38,056 nucleotides of DNA from Bacteroidales bacterium (GCA_016927695.1 JAFGME010000025.1:1-38056); one strand, 5' to 3'. Positions 16,003 through 25,211 are shown, numbered from the stretch's first letter. Made by a program: numbers and translations. The notes: generated by a model from the letters alone, not told the origin.

Positions 16003-17445
16003 ATGAAAAAGAACAAAATTCTGCGCAGGATGTATCTGTTTTTGAGCCTCATCTTTTTCACACTGAACTCATTTTGTCAACCCCCTGACAGCCTTTGGAT
16101 GTTGAATTTCGGCGGCGCCGGCCATGACCTTGGCTTCGATGTGATGGAGGATGACTATTTTTATTATGCTGTTGGAAAAACAAAGTCATTTGGTAATGGC
16201 GGTTACGATGCCTATGTCGTAAAATTGGACAATAATGGCGGTGTGATCTGGGAAAAGACTTACGGAGGGGCTCTCGATGAGCAGATAGTTTCCATCTGTC
16301 CTGCGCTCTACCAGGGTTTTATGCTTGCAGGGTACACCTCTACGGATGCCCAGGGGATATCTGATATCTGGATACTTTATATTAACGAAGAGGGTGATTC
16401 GCTTGCATCCGTGAAATATGGCGGCCTGACCTCCGACCAGGCTTATTGTATCCGGCCGAATGTCGACCAGGGTTACATCGTAACCTCCCGCACTTCTGTT
16501 TACCAATGGGGAGACCAGGTTTACCTGATGAAGCTTGATGTGTCCCTTGACACCATCTGGACCAAAACCTTCGGCGGTCCGTCGCAGGATTACGGCCATT
16601 GGGTGGAGGAAACCTCTGATTATGGATATATCGTTGCAGGCAGAACCTATACATCTTCAGCGCCTGAAACAGGGGATGCCTGGGCCATCAGGACCGATAA
16701 CAACGGCGATACCCTGTGGACAAGAAAGTACGGAGGTGATGATGAAGATATCTTTTACGCTGTCACTGAAACGGATGACGGGTTCCTTTTTGCCGGCCAG
16801 ACATGGTCCTCCGGTGCAGGTCTCATCGATGTGTATGTGGTAAGGACCGATTACAACGGAGACACAATCTGGACAAAGACATATGGCGGAAGCAACGCCG
16901 ATTATGCATTCAGGATATTCAAGACCGGAGACGATGCCTGGGTAATTGCCGGTTACTCAGAATCATTGACAGGTTCAAGGGATGTTTTCCTTATCAGGAT
17001 CGACATTAATGGAAACCTGCTTTGGGCGGATTTTTACGGAGACGAATCTGACAACGAATACATGTATGGCGGTAATCCGACTTCCGATGGTGGTTTTATT
17101 TTTGCCGGAAAAAACGACAAATACTTTGGATCCGATGATGATATGTTTGTGCTGAAGCTTGGCCCCGAAGGATTGGGGGTAAAGAAAAACAATGGTTACG
17201 GCAACCACAGCATTGAAATTTACCCTAACCCGTCGGATGGTGTTTTTACCCTCGAAATACAAGGCGTTAACCCATATCCTTTTGATATCGAAATAAATGA
17301 TGTCAATGGAATTGTCCGGAAAGCCCGTCCATTTAACACAAACAGTAAAATAATGCTTGATATGAGCGGAGTTGCTCCCGGAACCTACCTGATCCGGGTG
17401 GTGTCAGGCAACTCGCGGGAAACTGTAAAAGCCGTGGTGAGATAA
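16003..17445 (+). CDS. T9SS-secreted seven-unit beta-propeller-like protein
   Basis: From the ATG at 16003 the protein has 480 residues and a clean signal peptide (KKNKILRRMYLFLSLIFF, cleavage near FCQ). Seven units follow, each built like GG-x-x-x-D, a variable strand, an AG-x-T turn, D-x-x-x-x-x-x-D-x-x-G and WxKxYGG, about 50 residues per unit, which suggests a seven-bladed propeller. Residues 404-480 are a T9SS type A sorting domain starting IEIYPNPSDG and ending with a basic residue, so the protein should be exported through the outer membrane and attached to the surface or released. Longer in-frame starts upstream were rejected because they would bury the signal peptide. A TATTTTAG near 15976 is a one-mismatch -7 box. 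The ligand is unknown. Confidence 0.85.
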   Translation: MKKNKILRRMYLFLSLIFFTLNSFCQPPDSLWMLNFGGAGHDLGFDVMEDDYFYYAVGKTKSFGNGGYDAYVVKLDNNGGVIWEKTYGGALDEQIVSICPALYQGFMLAGYTSTDAQGISDIWILYINEEGDSLASVKYGGLTSDQAYCIRPNVDQGYIVTSRTSVYQWGDQVYLMKLDVSLDTIWTKTFGGPSQDYGHWVEETSDYGYIVAGRTYTSSAPETGDAWAIRTDNNGDTLWTRKYGGDDEDIFYAVTETDDGFLFAGQTWSSGAGLIDVYVVRTDYNGDTIWTKTYGGSNADYAFRIFKTGDDAWVIAGYSESLTGSRDVFLIRIDINGNLLWADFYGDESDNEYMYGGNPTSDGGFIFAGKNDKYFGSDDDMFVLKLGPEGLGVKKNNGYGNHSIEIYPNPSDGVFTLEIQGVNPYPFDIEINDVNGIVRKARPFNTNSKIMLDMSGVAPGTYLIRVVSGNSRETVKAVVR

Positions 17446-17466
17446 TGGCAGGATTCCTCCCTGGCT

Positions 17467-17503
17467 GATTGGATTTCGCATTTGACTGGACAAGCATCCA
17501 ATC
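17467..17503. repeat. 8-base inverted repeat between convergent genes
   Basis: GATTGGAT (17467-17474) and ATCCAATC (17496-17503) are perfect complements separated by 21 bases. They lie in the 64-base gap between the convergent T9SS gene and cysH. The hairpin could slow transcription from both sides, but there is no T run on either strand, so calling it a terminator would be a guess. Confidence 0.4.
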
Positions 17504-17509
17504 CGTGAT

Positions 17510-18214
17510 TCACCTCACATGCAGTCCACACTCCTTGCTTTCGGGATTTTCCCACCACCACCGGCCGGCACGAACATCCTCCCCGACTTCAACTGCCATG
17601 GTGCAAGGCTGGCAGCCGATGCTCCGGAAGCCTTTGTCATGCAGTTTGTTGTAAGGGATGTTATGCTCACGGATGTAATTCCATACCTGTTCCTCTGTCC
17701 AGTAACATAAGGGATTGATCTTCAGCAAGCCGAAAGCATCATCCCATTCTGCAATCTGCATGTTTTTCCGTGTAACCGACTGCTCCTTCCTCAACCCGGT
17801 AACCCAGGCCTTTTTCCCTTTGAGGGCTCTGTGCAATTGTTCTGTTTTCCTGATGGAACAGCAGAGCTTACGGTTTTCGACACTCCTGTAAAACAGATTG
17901 ATGCCATGTGTGTTCACCATCTTCTCCACCTTTTCCTGATCGGGAAAATAGGTTTGGATATTGATTTTATACCGGCTGATGGTTTTTTCCATAACCTCGT
18001 AGGTCTCAGGGAACATCCTGCCCGTATCGAGCGTGAAAATACCGGCATTTTTTCCTGTTGAGGAAATGATTTGAGTAATCACCTGGTCTTCGGCCCCGAA
18101 ACTTGTGGAAAAGGCGAGTTCATTCCTGTATTTTTTCAGAAAATAATCTAAGATATCCCGAGGACTGCTGCCGGCGAACTTCAGGTTGTAATTGTCAAGC
18201 GTTTGTTTTTCCAT
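17510..18214 (-). CDS. cysH: CysH-family adenylyl-sulfate reductase (iron-sulfur type)
   Basis: The 234-residue enzyme reduces activated sulfate to sulfite in assimilatory sulfur metabolism. The PP-loop region is FSTSFGAEDQVI (35-46), the second substrate loop is LDTGRMFPETY (62-72), and the catalytic Cys is C229 in the C-terminal ECGLH. A Cys-Cys pair at 118-119 and a CxxC at 201-204 are the four ligands of a [4Fe-4S] cluster, which marks the form that uses APS rather than PAPS. No thioredoxin domain is fused. Sulfate adenylyltransferase and sulfite reductase genes are not in the window. It has its own -7 box just upstream and is divergent from mpl. Confidence 0.94.
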   Translation of the reverse strand: MEKQTLDNYNLKFAGSSPRDILDYFLKKYRNELAFSTSFGAEDQVITQIISSTGKNAGIFTLDTGRMFPETYEVMEKTISRYKINIQTYFPDQEKVEKMVNTHGINLFYRSVENRKLCCSIRKTEQLHRALKGKKAWVTGLRKEQSVTRKNMQIAEWDDAFGLLKINPLCYWTEEQVWNYIREHNIPYNKLHDKGFRSIGCQPCTMAVEVGEDVRAGRWWWENPESKECGLHVR

Positions 18215-18221
18215 AACCGTG

Positions 18222-18229
18222 CAAAAATA
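18222..18229 (-). promoter_or_regulatory. -7 promoter box (TATTTTTG) for cysH
   Basis: The minus strand reads TATTTTTG only 7 bases before the cysH ATG at 18214. If it is used, the transcript would start at or within a few bases of the start codon, so cysH would be nearly leaderless. Confidence 0.5.
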
Positions 18230-18276
18230 CCTAATATATTTTTTCTGATCTCACCCGATTATCCGGTTAACATCGT

Positions 18277-18284
18277 TATTTTTG
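18277..18284 (+). promoter_or_regulatory. -7 promoter box (TATTTTTG) for mpl
   Basis: This exact TAnnTTTG match lies 23 bases before the mpl ATG. It is back to back with the cysH box, 47 bases away, so both divergent promoters sit in a 93-base gap. GGAAG just before the ATG could serve as a ribosome binding site. Confidence 0.6.
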
Positions 18285-18307
18285 GATGTTTAGCAAAATA
18301 GCGGAAG

Positions 18308-19666
18308 ATGAAATACCATTTCATAGCCATAGGCGGCAGCGCCATGCACAACCTTGCCATTGCCCTTCATCGAAAGGGTTATAAGATCAGTGGCTCCGAT
18401 GATGAGATTTTTGAACCATCAAAAAGCAGGCTCAAAGAGGCCGGGATTCTCCCGGATAGTTTAGGTTGGTTTCCTGAAAAAATAAGCCGTGACCTGGACG
18501 GGATTATCCTGGGAATGCACGCCAGGGCTGACAATCCTGAGCTTCTACAGGCGGGCGGGCTTGGTATAAGAATATTTTCTTACCCGGAATTTCTTTTTGA
18601 GCAATCCAAAAACAAGCTTCGTGTTGTCATTGGCGGCAGCCATGGAAAAACCACCATCACCTCCATGATCATTCATGTACTGAAGTTTGCGGGAATGGAT
18701 CCGGATTTTATGGTTGGGGCTCAGCTCGAGGGCTTCGATGTAATGGTGAAGATTAGTGATACAGCCGGAGTGATGGTGCTTGAGGGAGATGAATATCTTA
18801 CTTCTCCGTTGGACAGAAGACCGAAATTTCATCTTTACCGGCCCCAAATCGGATTGATCTCAGGCATTGCATGGGACCACATCAATGTTTTTCCAACTTT
18901 TGAAAACTACACCGAACAATTCAGAATATTTGCCGGGCTTATACCTGAGGGGGGAAAACTGGTGTATTTCCAGAACGATCCTGAGGTACTGAAAATTGCG
19001 GATGCCCTTCCTGCAGGAAGGGGCAGGATACCTTACGGGATCCCCGATCACTGTGTTGAGGAAGGTGTTACATACCTCCTTGTTCCTGAGGGTAAGGTGG
19101 AGCTTCGGGTTTTTGGTGAACATAACCTCGCCAACATCAATGGCGCCAGGATGGTTTGCCGCGATCTGGGTGTTTCCGACCCGGTTTTTAATAAGGCCAT
19201 AAATTTTTTCAACGGCGCTTCGAGGAGACTGGAAAAGATTGTTTCAGGAACAGCCTCAGATGTTTTCAAGGATTTTGCCCATTCCCCATCCAAACTGCTG
19301 GCAACAGTAAGGGCTGTTAAGGGCCAATACAGGGAGAGAAAACTTGTGGCATGCCTGGAACTTCACACCTACAGCAGCCTGAGCGAAAAGTTTCTGCCCC
19401 ATTATAAAAATACCATGGATTCTGCGGACAAAGCCATTGTGTATTACAATCCTCATGCGCTTGAGATAAAACGGTTGCCGGCAGTGCCTGACAACCGGAT
19501 TAAAGAAGCTTTCGGACGTGATGACCTGAAGGTGTTTACAAACAGTCATCTCTTATTCGGTGAATTGTTGAATCACGAATGGAACAACTGCAATTTGCTG
19601 TTGATGAGTTCGGGTGATTTCGACGGGATGGACATTCATTCGCTGGCCCGCACGATCACATCATAA
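18308..19666 (+). CDS. mpl: Mpl-type UDP-N-acetylmuramate:peptide ligase (peptidoglycan recycling)
   Basis: This 452-residue Mur-ligase-family enzyme has the N-terminal UDP-binding fold (MKYHFIAIGGSAMHNLAIAL), the ATP-binding loop GSHGKTT at residues 110-116 and the VLEGDEY metal region. The HARADNPEL and SYPEF segments fit the Mpl branch, which joins recycled murein tripeptide to UDP-MurNAc, better than MurC. A MurC-like role cannot be fully excluded without alignment. The C-terminal domain includes DFAHSPSKLLATVRAVK, similar to the DYAHHP motif of Mur ligases. It stands alone between divergent cysH and convergent rho, with 17 bases to the rho stop codon. Confidence 0.82.
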   Translation: MKYHFIAIGGSAMHNLAIALHRKGYKISGSDDEIFEPSKSRLKEAGILPDSLGWFPEKISRDLDGIILGMHARADNPELLQAGGLGIRIFSYPEFLFEQSKNKLRVVIGGSHGKTTITSMIIHVLKFAGMDPDFMVGAQLEGFDVMVKISDTAGVMVLEGDEYLTSPLDRRPKFHLYRPQIGLISGIAWDHINVFPTFENYTEQFRIFAGLIPEGGKLVYFQNDPEVLKIADALPAGRGRIPYGIPDHCVEEGVTYLLVPEGKVELRVFGEHNLANINGARMVCRDLGVSDPVFNKAINFFNGASRRLEKIVSGTASDVFKDFAHSPSKLLATVRAVKGQYRERKLVACLELHTYSSLSEKFLPHYKNTMDSADKAIVYYNPHALEIKRLPAVPDNRIKEAFGRDDLKVFTNSHLLFGELLNHEWNNCNLLLMSSGDFDGMDIHSLARTITS

Positions 19667-19683
19667 AGTGAAAGGATGTTTCC

Positions 19684-21318
19684 TTAACTGTTCATTGATA
19701 TGAGGAACTCTTCGTTGGTGTCGGTGAACCTCATTTTATCCTTGAGAAATTCCATAGCTTCGAGCGGATTCATATCTGCAAGGTGGTTACGCAGTATCCA
19801 GATACGTTGCAGCGATTCTTTTTCGACAAGCAGTTCTTCGCGCCTTGTGCTGGAAGCCACAATGTCGATGGCCGGATACACTCTTTTGTTGGATAATTTG
19901 CGGTCGAGCTGAAGTTCCATGTTGCCTGTTCCTTTGAACTCCTCAAAAATCACTTCATCCATTTTTGATCCGGTATCGATGAGGGCTGTGGCAATGATGG
20001 TGAGAGAGCCTCCGTTTTCGATCTGCCTTGCGGCGCCGAAGAAACGTTTGGGCTTCTGAAGTGCGTTGGCTTCAACGCCTCCTGAAAGCACTTTCCCGGA
20101 AGCGGGGGCCACCGTGTTATACGCTCTTGCCAGCCTGGTGATGGAGTCGAGAAGTATCACCACATCATGACCGCATTCAACCATTCTTTTGGCTTTTTCA
20201 AGCACAAGGTTGGCTATCTTCACATGCCTGTCGGCAGGTTCGTCAAAAGTGGAGGAGACCACCTCTGCCCTTACGCTTCTTTCCATGTCAGTTACTTCCT
20301 CCGGACGTTCATCGATAAGAAGTACGATAAGGTAAGCTTCGGGATGATTGTATGCAATGGCATTGGCCACTTCTTTCAGAAGAACTGTTTTACCCGTTTT
20401 AGGCTGTGCAACAATAAGTCCTCTCTGTCCTTTTCCAATCGGGCTGAACATGTCGATGATCCTTGTGGACATAGTGCCTCCGGGGTGTCCGCTGATTTTG
20501 AATTTCTTTTCCGGAAACAATGGCGTGAGGAAGTCGAAAGGTATCCTGTCGCGTACATCATCAGGTGTCCGTCCGTTGATATATTCCACTTTGATCAGCG
20601 GGAAGTATTTTTCCCCGTTTTTGGGCGGGCGGATAGACCCTTTAACGGTATCGCCTGTTTTCAGCCCGAAAAGTTTTATCTGTGATTGTGAAACATAGAT
20701 GTCATCAGGTGAATTAAGATAATTGTAGTCAGATGACCTCAGGAATCCGTATCCGTCGGGCATGATTTCCAAAACCCCTTCACTTGAAACGATGCCCTCA
20801 AATTCAAAAGAATACTCTTCCTTTTTATCCTCTTCAGTTTCAGGTTGACGCACCGCTTCCGTCCGTTCTTCATTCACAGGCGATTCGCCGGTTTCTATTT
20901 GGGGTTTATGCCTTTTTACTTTATAGGCCTCATTTTTTACAGGTTTGGCGCTGGGTATAATAATGATTTTATCCACTTTTGGCTTTTCATCTGTTTCCTC
21001 CGGAAAATCAATGACCCCTGATGCCGGTTTGATTTCTTCCTTTTCTTTTTCCGGGGCGGGTTGTTCTGATACAGTAGAAGCTACTTTTTCAATTTTCTCA
21101 GTGGGTTTGTTTTTCCTTCTGATCCTTGTCCGGGTCTTTTTTTCCTCCGTGTCTTCTTCATTTACTTTTATAGGGGAAGGGTGCAAAGCCTGGTGGTCCA
21201 GGATCTTGTAAATGAGGTCCTGCTTTTTAAGACCTTCAGTATTGTCGAGGTTTAATTCATTAGCGATCTCTTTCAACTCAGAAACGAGTTTGCCATTTAG
21301 CTCTATTATGTCGTACAT
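19684..21318 (-). CDS. rho: transcription termination factor Rho with long charged insert
   Basis: The 544-residue hexameric RNA helicase is about 125 residues longer than E. coli Rho. Residues 1-45 are the Rho_N helical domain; about 46-170 are low-complexity, rich in Glu, Lys, Pro and Arg, and probably disordered. The cold-shock-like RNA-binding domain follows ([21 protein letters not shown], from 181). The ATPase core has AQPKTGKT at 304-311, [10 protein letters not shown], and the Q/R-loop region [23 protein letters not shown]. All catalytic blocks are intact. An insert in this place is known from other Bacteroidota and has been linked to condensate formation in Bacteroides. A -7 box lies 165 bases upstream of the ATG, giving a long leader. 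Confidence 0.97.
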   Translation of the reverse strand: MYDIIELNGKLVSELKEIANELNLDNTEGLKKQDLIYKILDHQALHPSPIKVNEEDTEEKKTRTRIRRKNKPTEKIEKVASTVSEQPAPEKEKEEIKPASGVIDFPEETDEKPKVDKIIIIPSAKPVKNEAYKVKRHKPQIETGESPVNEERTEAVRQPETEEDKKEEYSFEFEGIVSSEGVLEIMPDGYGFLRSSDYNYLNSPDDIYVSQSQIKLFGLKTGDTVKGSIRPPKNGEKYFPLIKVEYINGRTPDDVRDRIPFDFLTPLFPEKKFKISGHPGGTMSTRIIDMFSPIGKGQRGLIVAQPKTGKTVLLKEVANAIAYNHPEAYLIVLLIDERPEEVTDMERSVRAEVVSSTFDEPADRHVKIANLVLEKAKRMVECGHDVVILLDSITRLARAYNTVAPASGKVLSGGVEANALQKPKRFFGAARQIENGGSLTIIATALIDTGSKMDEVIFEEFKGTGNMELQLDRKLSNKRVYPAIDIVASSTRREELLVEKESLQRIWILRNHLADMNPLEAMEFLKDKMRFTDTNEEFLISMNS

Positions 21319-21482
21319 TTAATTTATTTTTATTAAAACACTTAGGTGTTCTGTTTGTATTTGAATATGGGAAGATTCATCCGAAAACCTTGTTTCTCCG
21401 CCTAATCCGTCACTCTGTATAATAATTTGATATTTGAAAGAAAAAGATTTGATTGAATACTATCCGGGAAATTTTGTGCCTG

Positions 21483-21490
21483 CAAATATA
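21483..21490 (-). promoter_or_regulatory. -7 promoter box (TATATTTG) for rho, with long leader
   Basis: The minus strand reads TATATTTG, an exact TAnnTTTG match, 165 bases before the rho ATG. The leader (about 155 bases) holds a small inverted repeat, AACAC/GTGTT at 21337-21350, about 20 bases before the start codon. A long rho leader would allow Rho to limit its own transcription as in E. coli, but that is inference. Confidence 0.5.
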
Positions 21491-21517
21491 CACATTTTTC
21501 AAATAAAAAAAATAAAA

Positions 21518-22957
21518 TCAATTTTTTACATCACTGTTTTTTTCATTCCTGTAAAAAATATCTATGGCCACTATAATGGCGATAAAACCCCAAAAGGGGA
21601 CCGAAGCTTTGTCTGTGTCAAGGAAATTATTCAAAAAACCATGCATGAGATATGAAAAAAGGCTTAAAACCGTTACCAGGCTGATGATTTTCAACTGCCG
21701 TGAGGAAGCTTTTCTGTAAACTTTCAGGCCGGTGTAAATGGATGTTATGGCAATAAAAAGAAAGGTAAGCATGCCCAATACGCCGCTTTCTGCCAATGGC
21801 CCGATGTATTCGCTGTGCGCATTTCCAAGGTCTCCGGCATTGGTGCTGATGATGGTTTTTTCTGCTGATCTCTGGTACGGGGCATACATAAACTGATAGG
21901 TGCCCGGACCCCAGCCCCAGAAAGGTCTTTCCCTGAACATACGCAAGGCGGATTGCCAGCGGTTGATCCTTTCAAGATTAGATGCATCCGAGGATATATT
22001 GGTGATGGACTGGATATGCTCAACAAAGTTGGCGGAAGTGTCCTGTTCATTTTGTTCCAGTTTGTCGAATATCTGTTGCTGGTAAACCATAAATAATGCT
22101 AAAAAGGCAATGCCGGACAAAATGAGCCAGCGAAGTTTGATTTTAAACAGTATGATGAGGAAAACCACTGCCGTAGCAGCAAGGCTTAACCATGCAGCCC
22201 GGCTATACGAAAGAATCAGGGCCAGCAGAAAAAAAATCAACAGCCCGGCGCTCAATATCCTGGTTCCCTGACCATATTCTTTGATGAAAAAAAATCCCGC
22301 AAGCACAGGAATGAAAAAGGCGAGCATGGCGCCATAGGCGGTATGATCATTATAAAACGGAGTCATTACCCAGTGACCTGCCTCCTCGCTGAAACCATAG
22401 TTTGAATGTTTATAGATAGTGTAAATGATGACTACAGAGAAAGAAACGATATACATCCAGAAAAACGGTTTGATGTTTTTCTGTTCACGGAACATCTGAA
22501 TGCCAACAAAATAGAAGGGTATTACAAACCAAAGGCGGGAAACCAGGAATTTGAAAGAAACCAATGGCATCTGACTGGTGATCGATGTGAACAGCATCCA
22601 GATCAGATTGGCAAATATGGCAATGGAAACCGGGTGTTTGAGCACCCTGAAGTCAATTTTCCCATCAAAACACAGGCGGAGGAAAAATAAAACCAGCACA
22701 CCTATCATCAGGGGTTCGGTAGGAAGGCTGATGCTTACCCCCATATCAAAATTCTGTATGTTGATTGCCAGAGGGGTCAGAAGTACAATTAAAAAAATGA
22801 TTTTATCAAGGGAGATGAAATACAGGATGAAAATAAGCAGCGCCAGAGGAAATAAAGCAGCCCAGTAGAAATCTTTTGTTACCATCAGGTAGAGATGCAG
22901 GGCTATAAACAGCCCGCTGATGCCATAAACCCATATTAATTTGAGCTTGTCAGTCAA
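21518..22957 (-). CDS. O-antigen ligase/polymerase-like (Wzy_C) membrane protein
   Basis: The 479-residue protein has about eleven membrane helices and a large extracytoplasmic loop (about 292-390). The Wzy_C marks are SRAAW (252-256), RWQSALRMFRERPFWGWGPGTY (333-354) and NAHSEYIGPLAESG (379-392) with the key His 381. Such proteins either attach glycan to lipid A or another acceptor, or polymerise repeat units; which one cannot be told. The start codon is TTG at 22957: the in-frame stop is 13 bases upstream and the first ATG would cut off the first helix. It starts 15 bases after the double-Wzz gene, so the two probably work together. No glycosyltransferases are nearby. Confidence 0.82.
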   Translation of the reverse strand: MTDKLKLIWVYGISGLFIALHLYLMVTKDFYWAALFPLALLIFILYFISLDKIIFLIVLLTPLAINIQNFDMGVSISLPTEPLMIGVLVLFFLRLCFDGKIDFRVLKHPVSIAIFANLIWMLFTSITSQMPLVSFKFLVSRLWFVIPFYFVGIQMFREQKNIKPFFWMYIVSFSVVIIYTIYKHSNYGFSEEAGHWVMTPFYNDHTAYGAMLAFFIPVLAGFFFIKEYGQGTRILSAGLLIFFLLALILSYSRAAWLSLAATAVVFLIILFKIKLRWLILSGIAFLALFMVYQQQIFDKLEQNEQDTSANFVEHIQSITNISSDASNLERINRWQSALRMFRERPFWGWGPGTYQFMYAPYQRSAEKTIISTNAGDLGNAHSEYIGPLAESGVLGMLTFLFIAITSIYTGLKVYRKASSRQLKIISLVTVLSLFSYLMHGFLNNFLDTDKASVPFWGFIAIIVAIDIFYRNEKNSDVKN

Positions 22958-22972
22958 AACAGTGCGGAATTA

Positions 22973-25141
22973 TCAGGTTGATTTTGAGGCTGCAAGACGT
23001 TTGTTTTCTAAAATAAGCGCTATGATGAAAGCCAGGAAAGTCCCTGCAAGCACTGATACCAGCACGATGAGCCATCTGATGGGATAAGCCTTTTTATCAG
23101 CCGGGTAAGGCCTGGTGATTTCGTTTACATAGGTGAACTTTCTGTCAAAGTCCATGTAGGCTTTCTCGTATTCATATTTCATATCGCTGTATTGAATGGC
23201 TTCGTTTTCAATAAGCGTGACCAGAAGGATGAGTTCGCCGCCTTTGCTTTCAAAGTTTTTCTTAAGTTTAAGCAGCTCAGGTGTATTTACATGCAATGCT
23301 CCGGCTCCGTCAATGGTTTTAAGGAAGCCTTTGGATATTTCCTCTGCCTGTACATCATATTCAAGAAGCCCATATTCGCTGGCAAGTTCATGTAAGCGGA
23401 AGATGAGTGAATCGAGGCTGCTCCTCTTTTTGTTCAAACCCCTTTGGAACATTTTAACCACCTCATTGAATTTATTCTCGTGCAGAGTCCTGATCTTTAT
23501 ATTGTAATAGTCAATGATGGCGTTGGCAATATCGCTGGCGACCCCGGGATCTTTGTCGAAAACCTCAATGCTTACCCCCTCATAGGGCGTTTTTGAAATA
23601 TGAACGTTTTGTGAATAGAGATAAGACAAAGTGGAATAAAAATACTTGTATGAACTGTCAATTTCATAATGTCTGGCCAGGTTGAACCTGATCATGATGC
23701 TGTCACGTATGTCTTTCGACTGAAGAACCTGAAGCATTTGTTCCGTTTCGCTCTCTTCGGAGTATGGTGAGATGTTGGATGGATAAATCACTGCATACGA
23801 CTTGAATTTTGGTGTGATGAACCACGGACTGGAAAAAACAGCCGCCAGCAATGCAATTGCAACAGCAATGACTGCTAAATGCACTTTCCACCGAAGTATC
23901 ACTCTCAGCAGGTTTATCTGATAGAATTGACTTTCCATGTTTATCTTGAATTTAAATTTCTCATTCAGTTGATCGTATGAATTTCTTTCTTCTTTTTCGG
24001 GGTCATCTTGTATTTCCCTTTTGCTGTTTTTGTCAGTTCCTGATATTGTAAAGATATTTTTTAATAAACCGCCTGTATTGCCAAATGTTTTCAGCCATGG
24101 CCCTCCGGAGGCGTCAGGGCTTTTTTTTTTGAAGGCAGCGATGCTGTCGTAAACTGAAATAAGAATAATCGATAATATAAAGGCAGAAACAGTAGAAATA
24201 AGCACGATCACCCATCTGTCGGGATAGGATTTTCTTTCTGCTTTATAGGCGTAACTTACTATGAATTTCTGGGGTAATACCTCTTCGGCATCCACTTTGG
24301 CTTCCTCAAATTTTGATTTCAGGAGGCTGAGTTGTTTTTTTTCGTGTTCGAGTTCATCCCTGATCGAAACGTAAGGTCCGCCATATTTTGCAAGTATCTC
24401 AAGCCTGCCTTCCAATGCTTTTACCCCGGAAGTGTTGCCGCGGGCAATCTCAATGGCAAGTTGCTGGTTGATCATTTCGGCCTGCGACTCATAATCATGA
24501 ACGCCAAGCTCCCTTAATCTCGACAGGGAGTCTTCCATCATCTGAACTTCATGTTTGAGTTTGAGATAGTTTGATTCTACGATGCTAAAGGCTTTAATGG
24601 CTCTCTCCTTTTGCATGGCATTTTTTGTAGAGTCAAGAATATCGGCAATGTTGTTGGCTATATCGGCAGCAAGTTGGGCATCTTTGTCATAAACGGTGAT
24701 CTTGACTGCCATGTACTCTGTTCGTCTGAAAATTATATTGTTTTCATAGGTGTTGTAGAGGCGGGTAAATTTATAGGATGAATTCGTGTCGATTCCGTAA
24801 TGTTCCATCAGGTTGTACTTCTTAATGATTTTGTCGCGTATCCTGTTGGAATTCAATATCTGCAACATTTGTTCAGCCTGTTCGTCCTCCCCGAATTCCA
24901 GGATGTCCTGCTTTTGTCCGTAATTTTCTGAAAGCAGGGCCTTCGAAATGGAATTGGTCATTACCGGAAACATGATCACCGTTGATTTATACTTGGGTGT
25001 GATAAACAGAGGTGATGAAATGATGATGGAGGCAAAAAAGGCCGCAAGCGTGATAATGAAAACGGGAATTCTCCAGATATAGATGAATATCAGGAAATTG
25101 CCGGAATCAAAGTCGTTTTTGCTTTTCAGTTTGTCAAGCAT
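22973..25141 (-). CDS. double Wzz/GumC-like polysaccharide chain-length protein
   Basis: The 722-residue protein consists of two full Wzz-like modules in one chain. Module 1 (about 20-340) and module 2 (about 405-715) each have an N-terminal helix, an ITPK(Y/F)KS strand (47-53 and 442-448), an EQML-Q-L segment with IRD (90-103 and 468-480), a YDKD/FDKD-x4-A-x-DIAN motif (151-164 and 528-540) and a C-terminal (P)xRWxIVLxS helix (308-316 and 688-696). A charged linker (338-400) joins them. Wzz proteins sit in the inner membrane and set glycan chain length. No C-terminal tyrosine kinase domain is present. A Met at 402 could start the second half alone, but the frame is open throughout. It lies 15 bases from the O-antigen-ligase-like gene. 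Confidence 0.85.
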   Translation of the reverse strand: MLDKLKSKNDFDSGNFLIFIYIWRIPVFIITLAAFFASIIISSPLFITPKYKSTVIMFPVMTNSISKALLSENYGQKQDILEFGEDEQAEQMLQILNSNRIRDKIIKKYNLMEHYGIDTNSSYKFTRLYNTYENNIIFRRTEYMAVKITVYDKDAQLAADIANNIADILDSTKNAMQKERAIKAFSIVESNYLKLKHEVQMMEDSLSRLRELGVHDYESQAEMINQQLAIEIARGNTSGVKALEGRLEILAKYGGPYVSIRDELEHEKKQLSLLKSKFEEAKVDAEEVLPQKFIVSYAYKAERKSYPDRWVIVLISTVSAFILSIILISVYDSIAAFKKKSPDASGGPWLKTFGNTGGLLKNIFTISGTDKNSKREIQDDPEKEERNSYDQLNEKFKFKINMESQFYQINLLRVILRWKVHLAVIAVAIALLAAVFSSPWFITPKFKSYAVIYPSNISPYSEESETEQMLQVLQSKDIRDSIMIRFNLARHYEIDSSYKYFYSTLSYLYSQNVHISKTPYEGVSIEVFDKDPGVASDIANAIIDYYNIKIRTLHENKFNEVVKMFQRGLNKKRSSLDSLIFRLHELASEYGLLEYDVQAEEISKGFLKTIDGAGALHVNTPELLKLKKNFESKGGELILLVTLIENEAIQYSDMKYEYEKAYMDFDRKFTYVNEITRPYPADKKAYPIRWLIVLVSVLAGTFLAFIIALILENKRLAASKST

Positions 25142-25160
25142 TTTTATCGAAATGGGAGCA

Positions 25161-25168
25161 CAAATGTA
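25161..25168 (-). promoter_or_regulatory. -7 promoter box (TACATTTG) for the double-Wzz gene
   Basis: The minus strand reads TACATTTG 19 bases before the ATG at 25141. The 70-base divergent gap to guaB contains no exact -7 box on the plus strand; TAATTTCG at 25189-25196 is a one-mismatch candidate for guaB. Confidence 0.55.
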
Positions 25169-25211
25169 GAAAAATTTGATTAATTTAATAATTTCGCAGA
25201 ATTAATCTGAA

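Noticed and set aside
22973-25141. Reading the double Wzz as two separate genes with a start at Met 402 (base 23938)
   Set aside because: The frame is open through the linker, with no stop codon and no ribosome binding site or promoter seen before Met 402. A single gene is the simpler reading.
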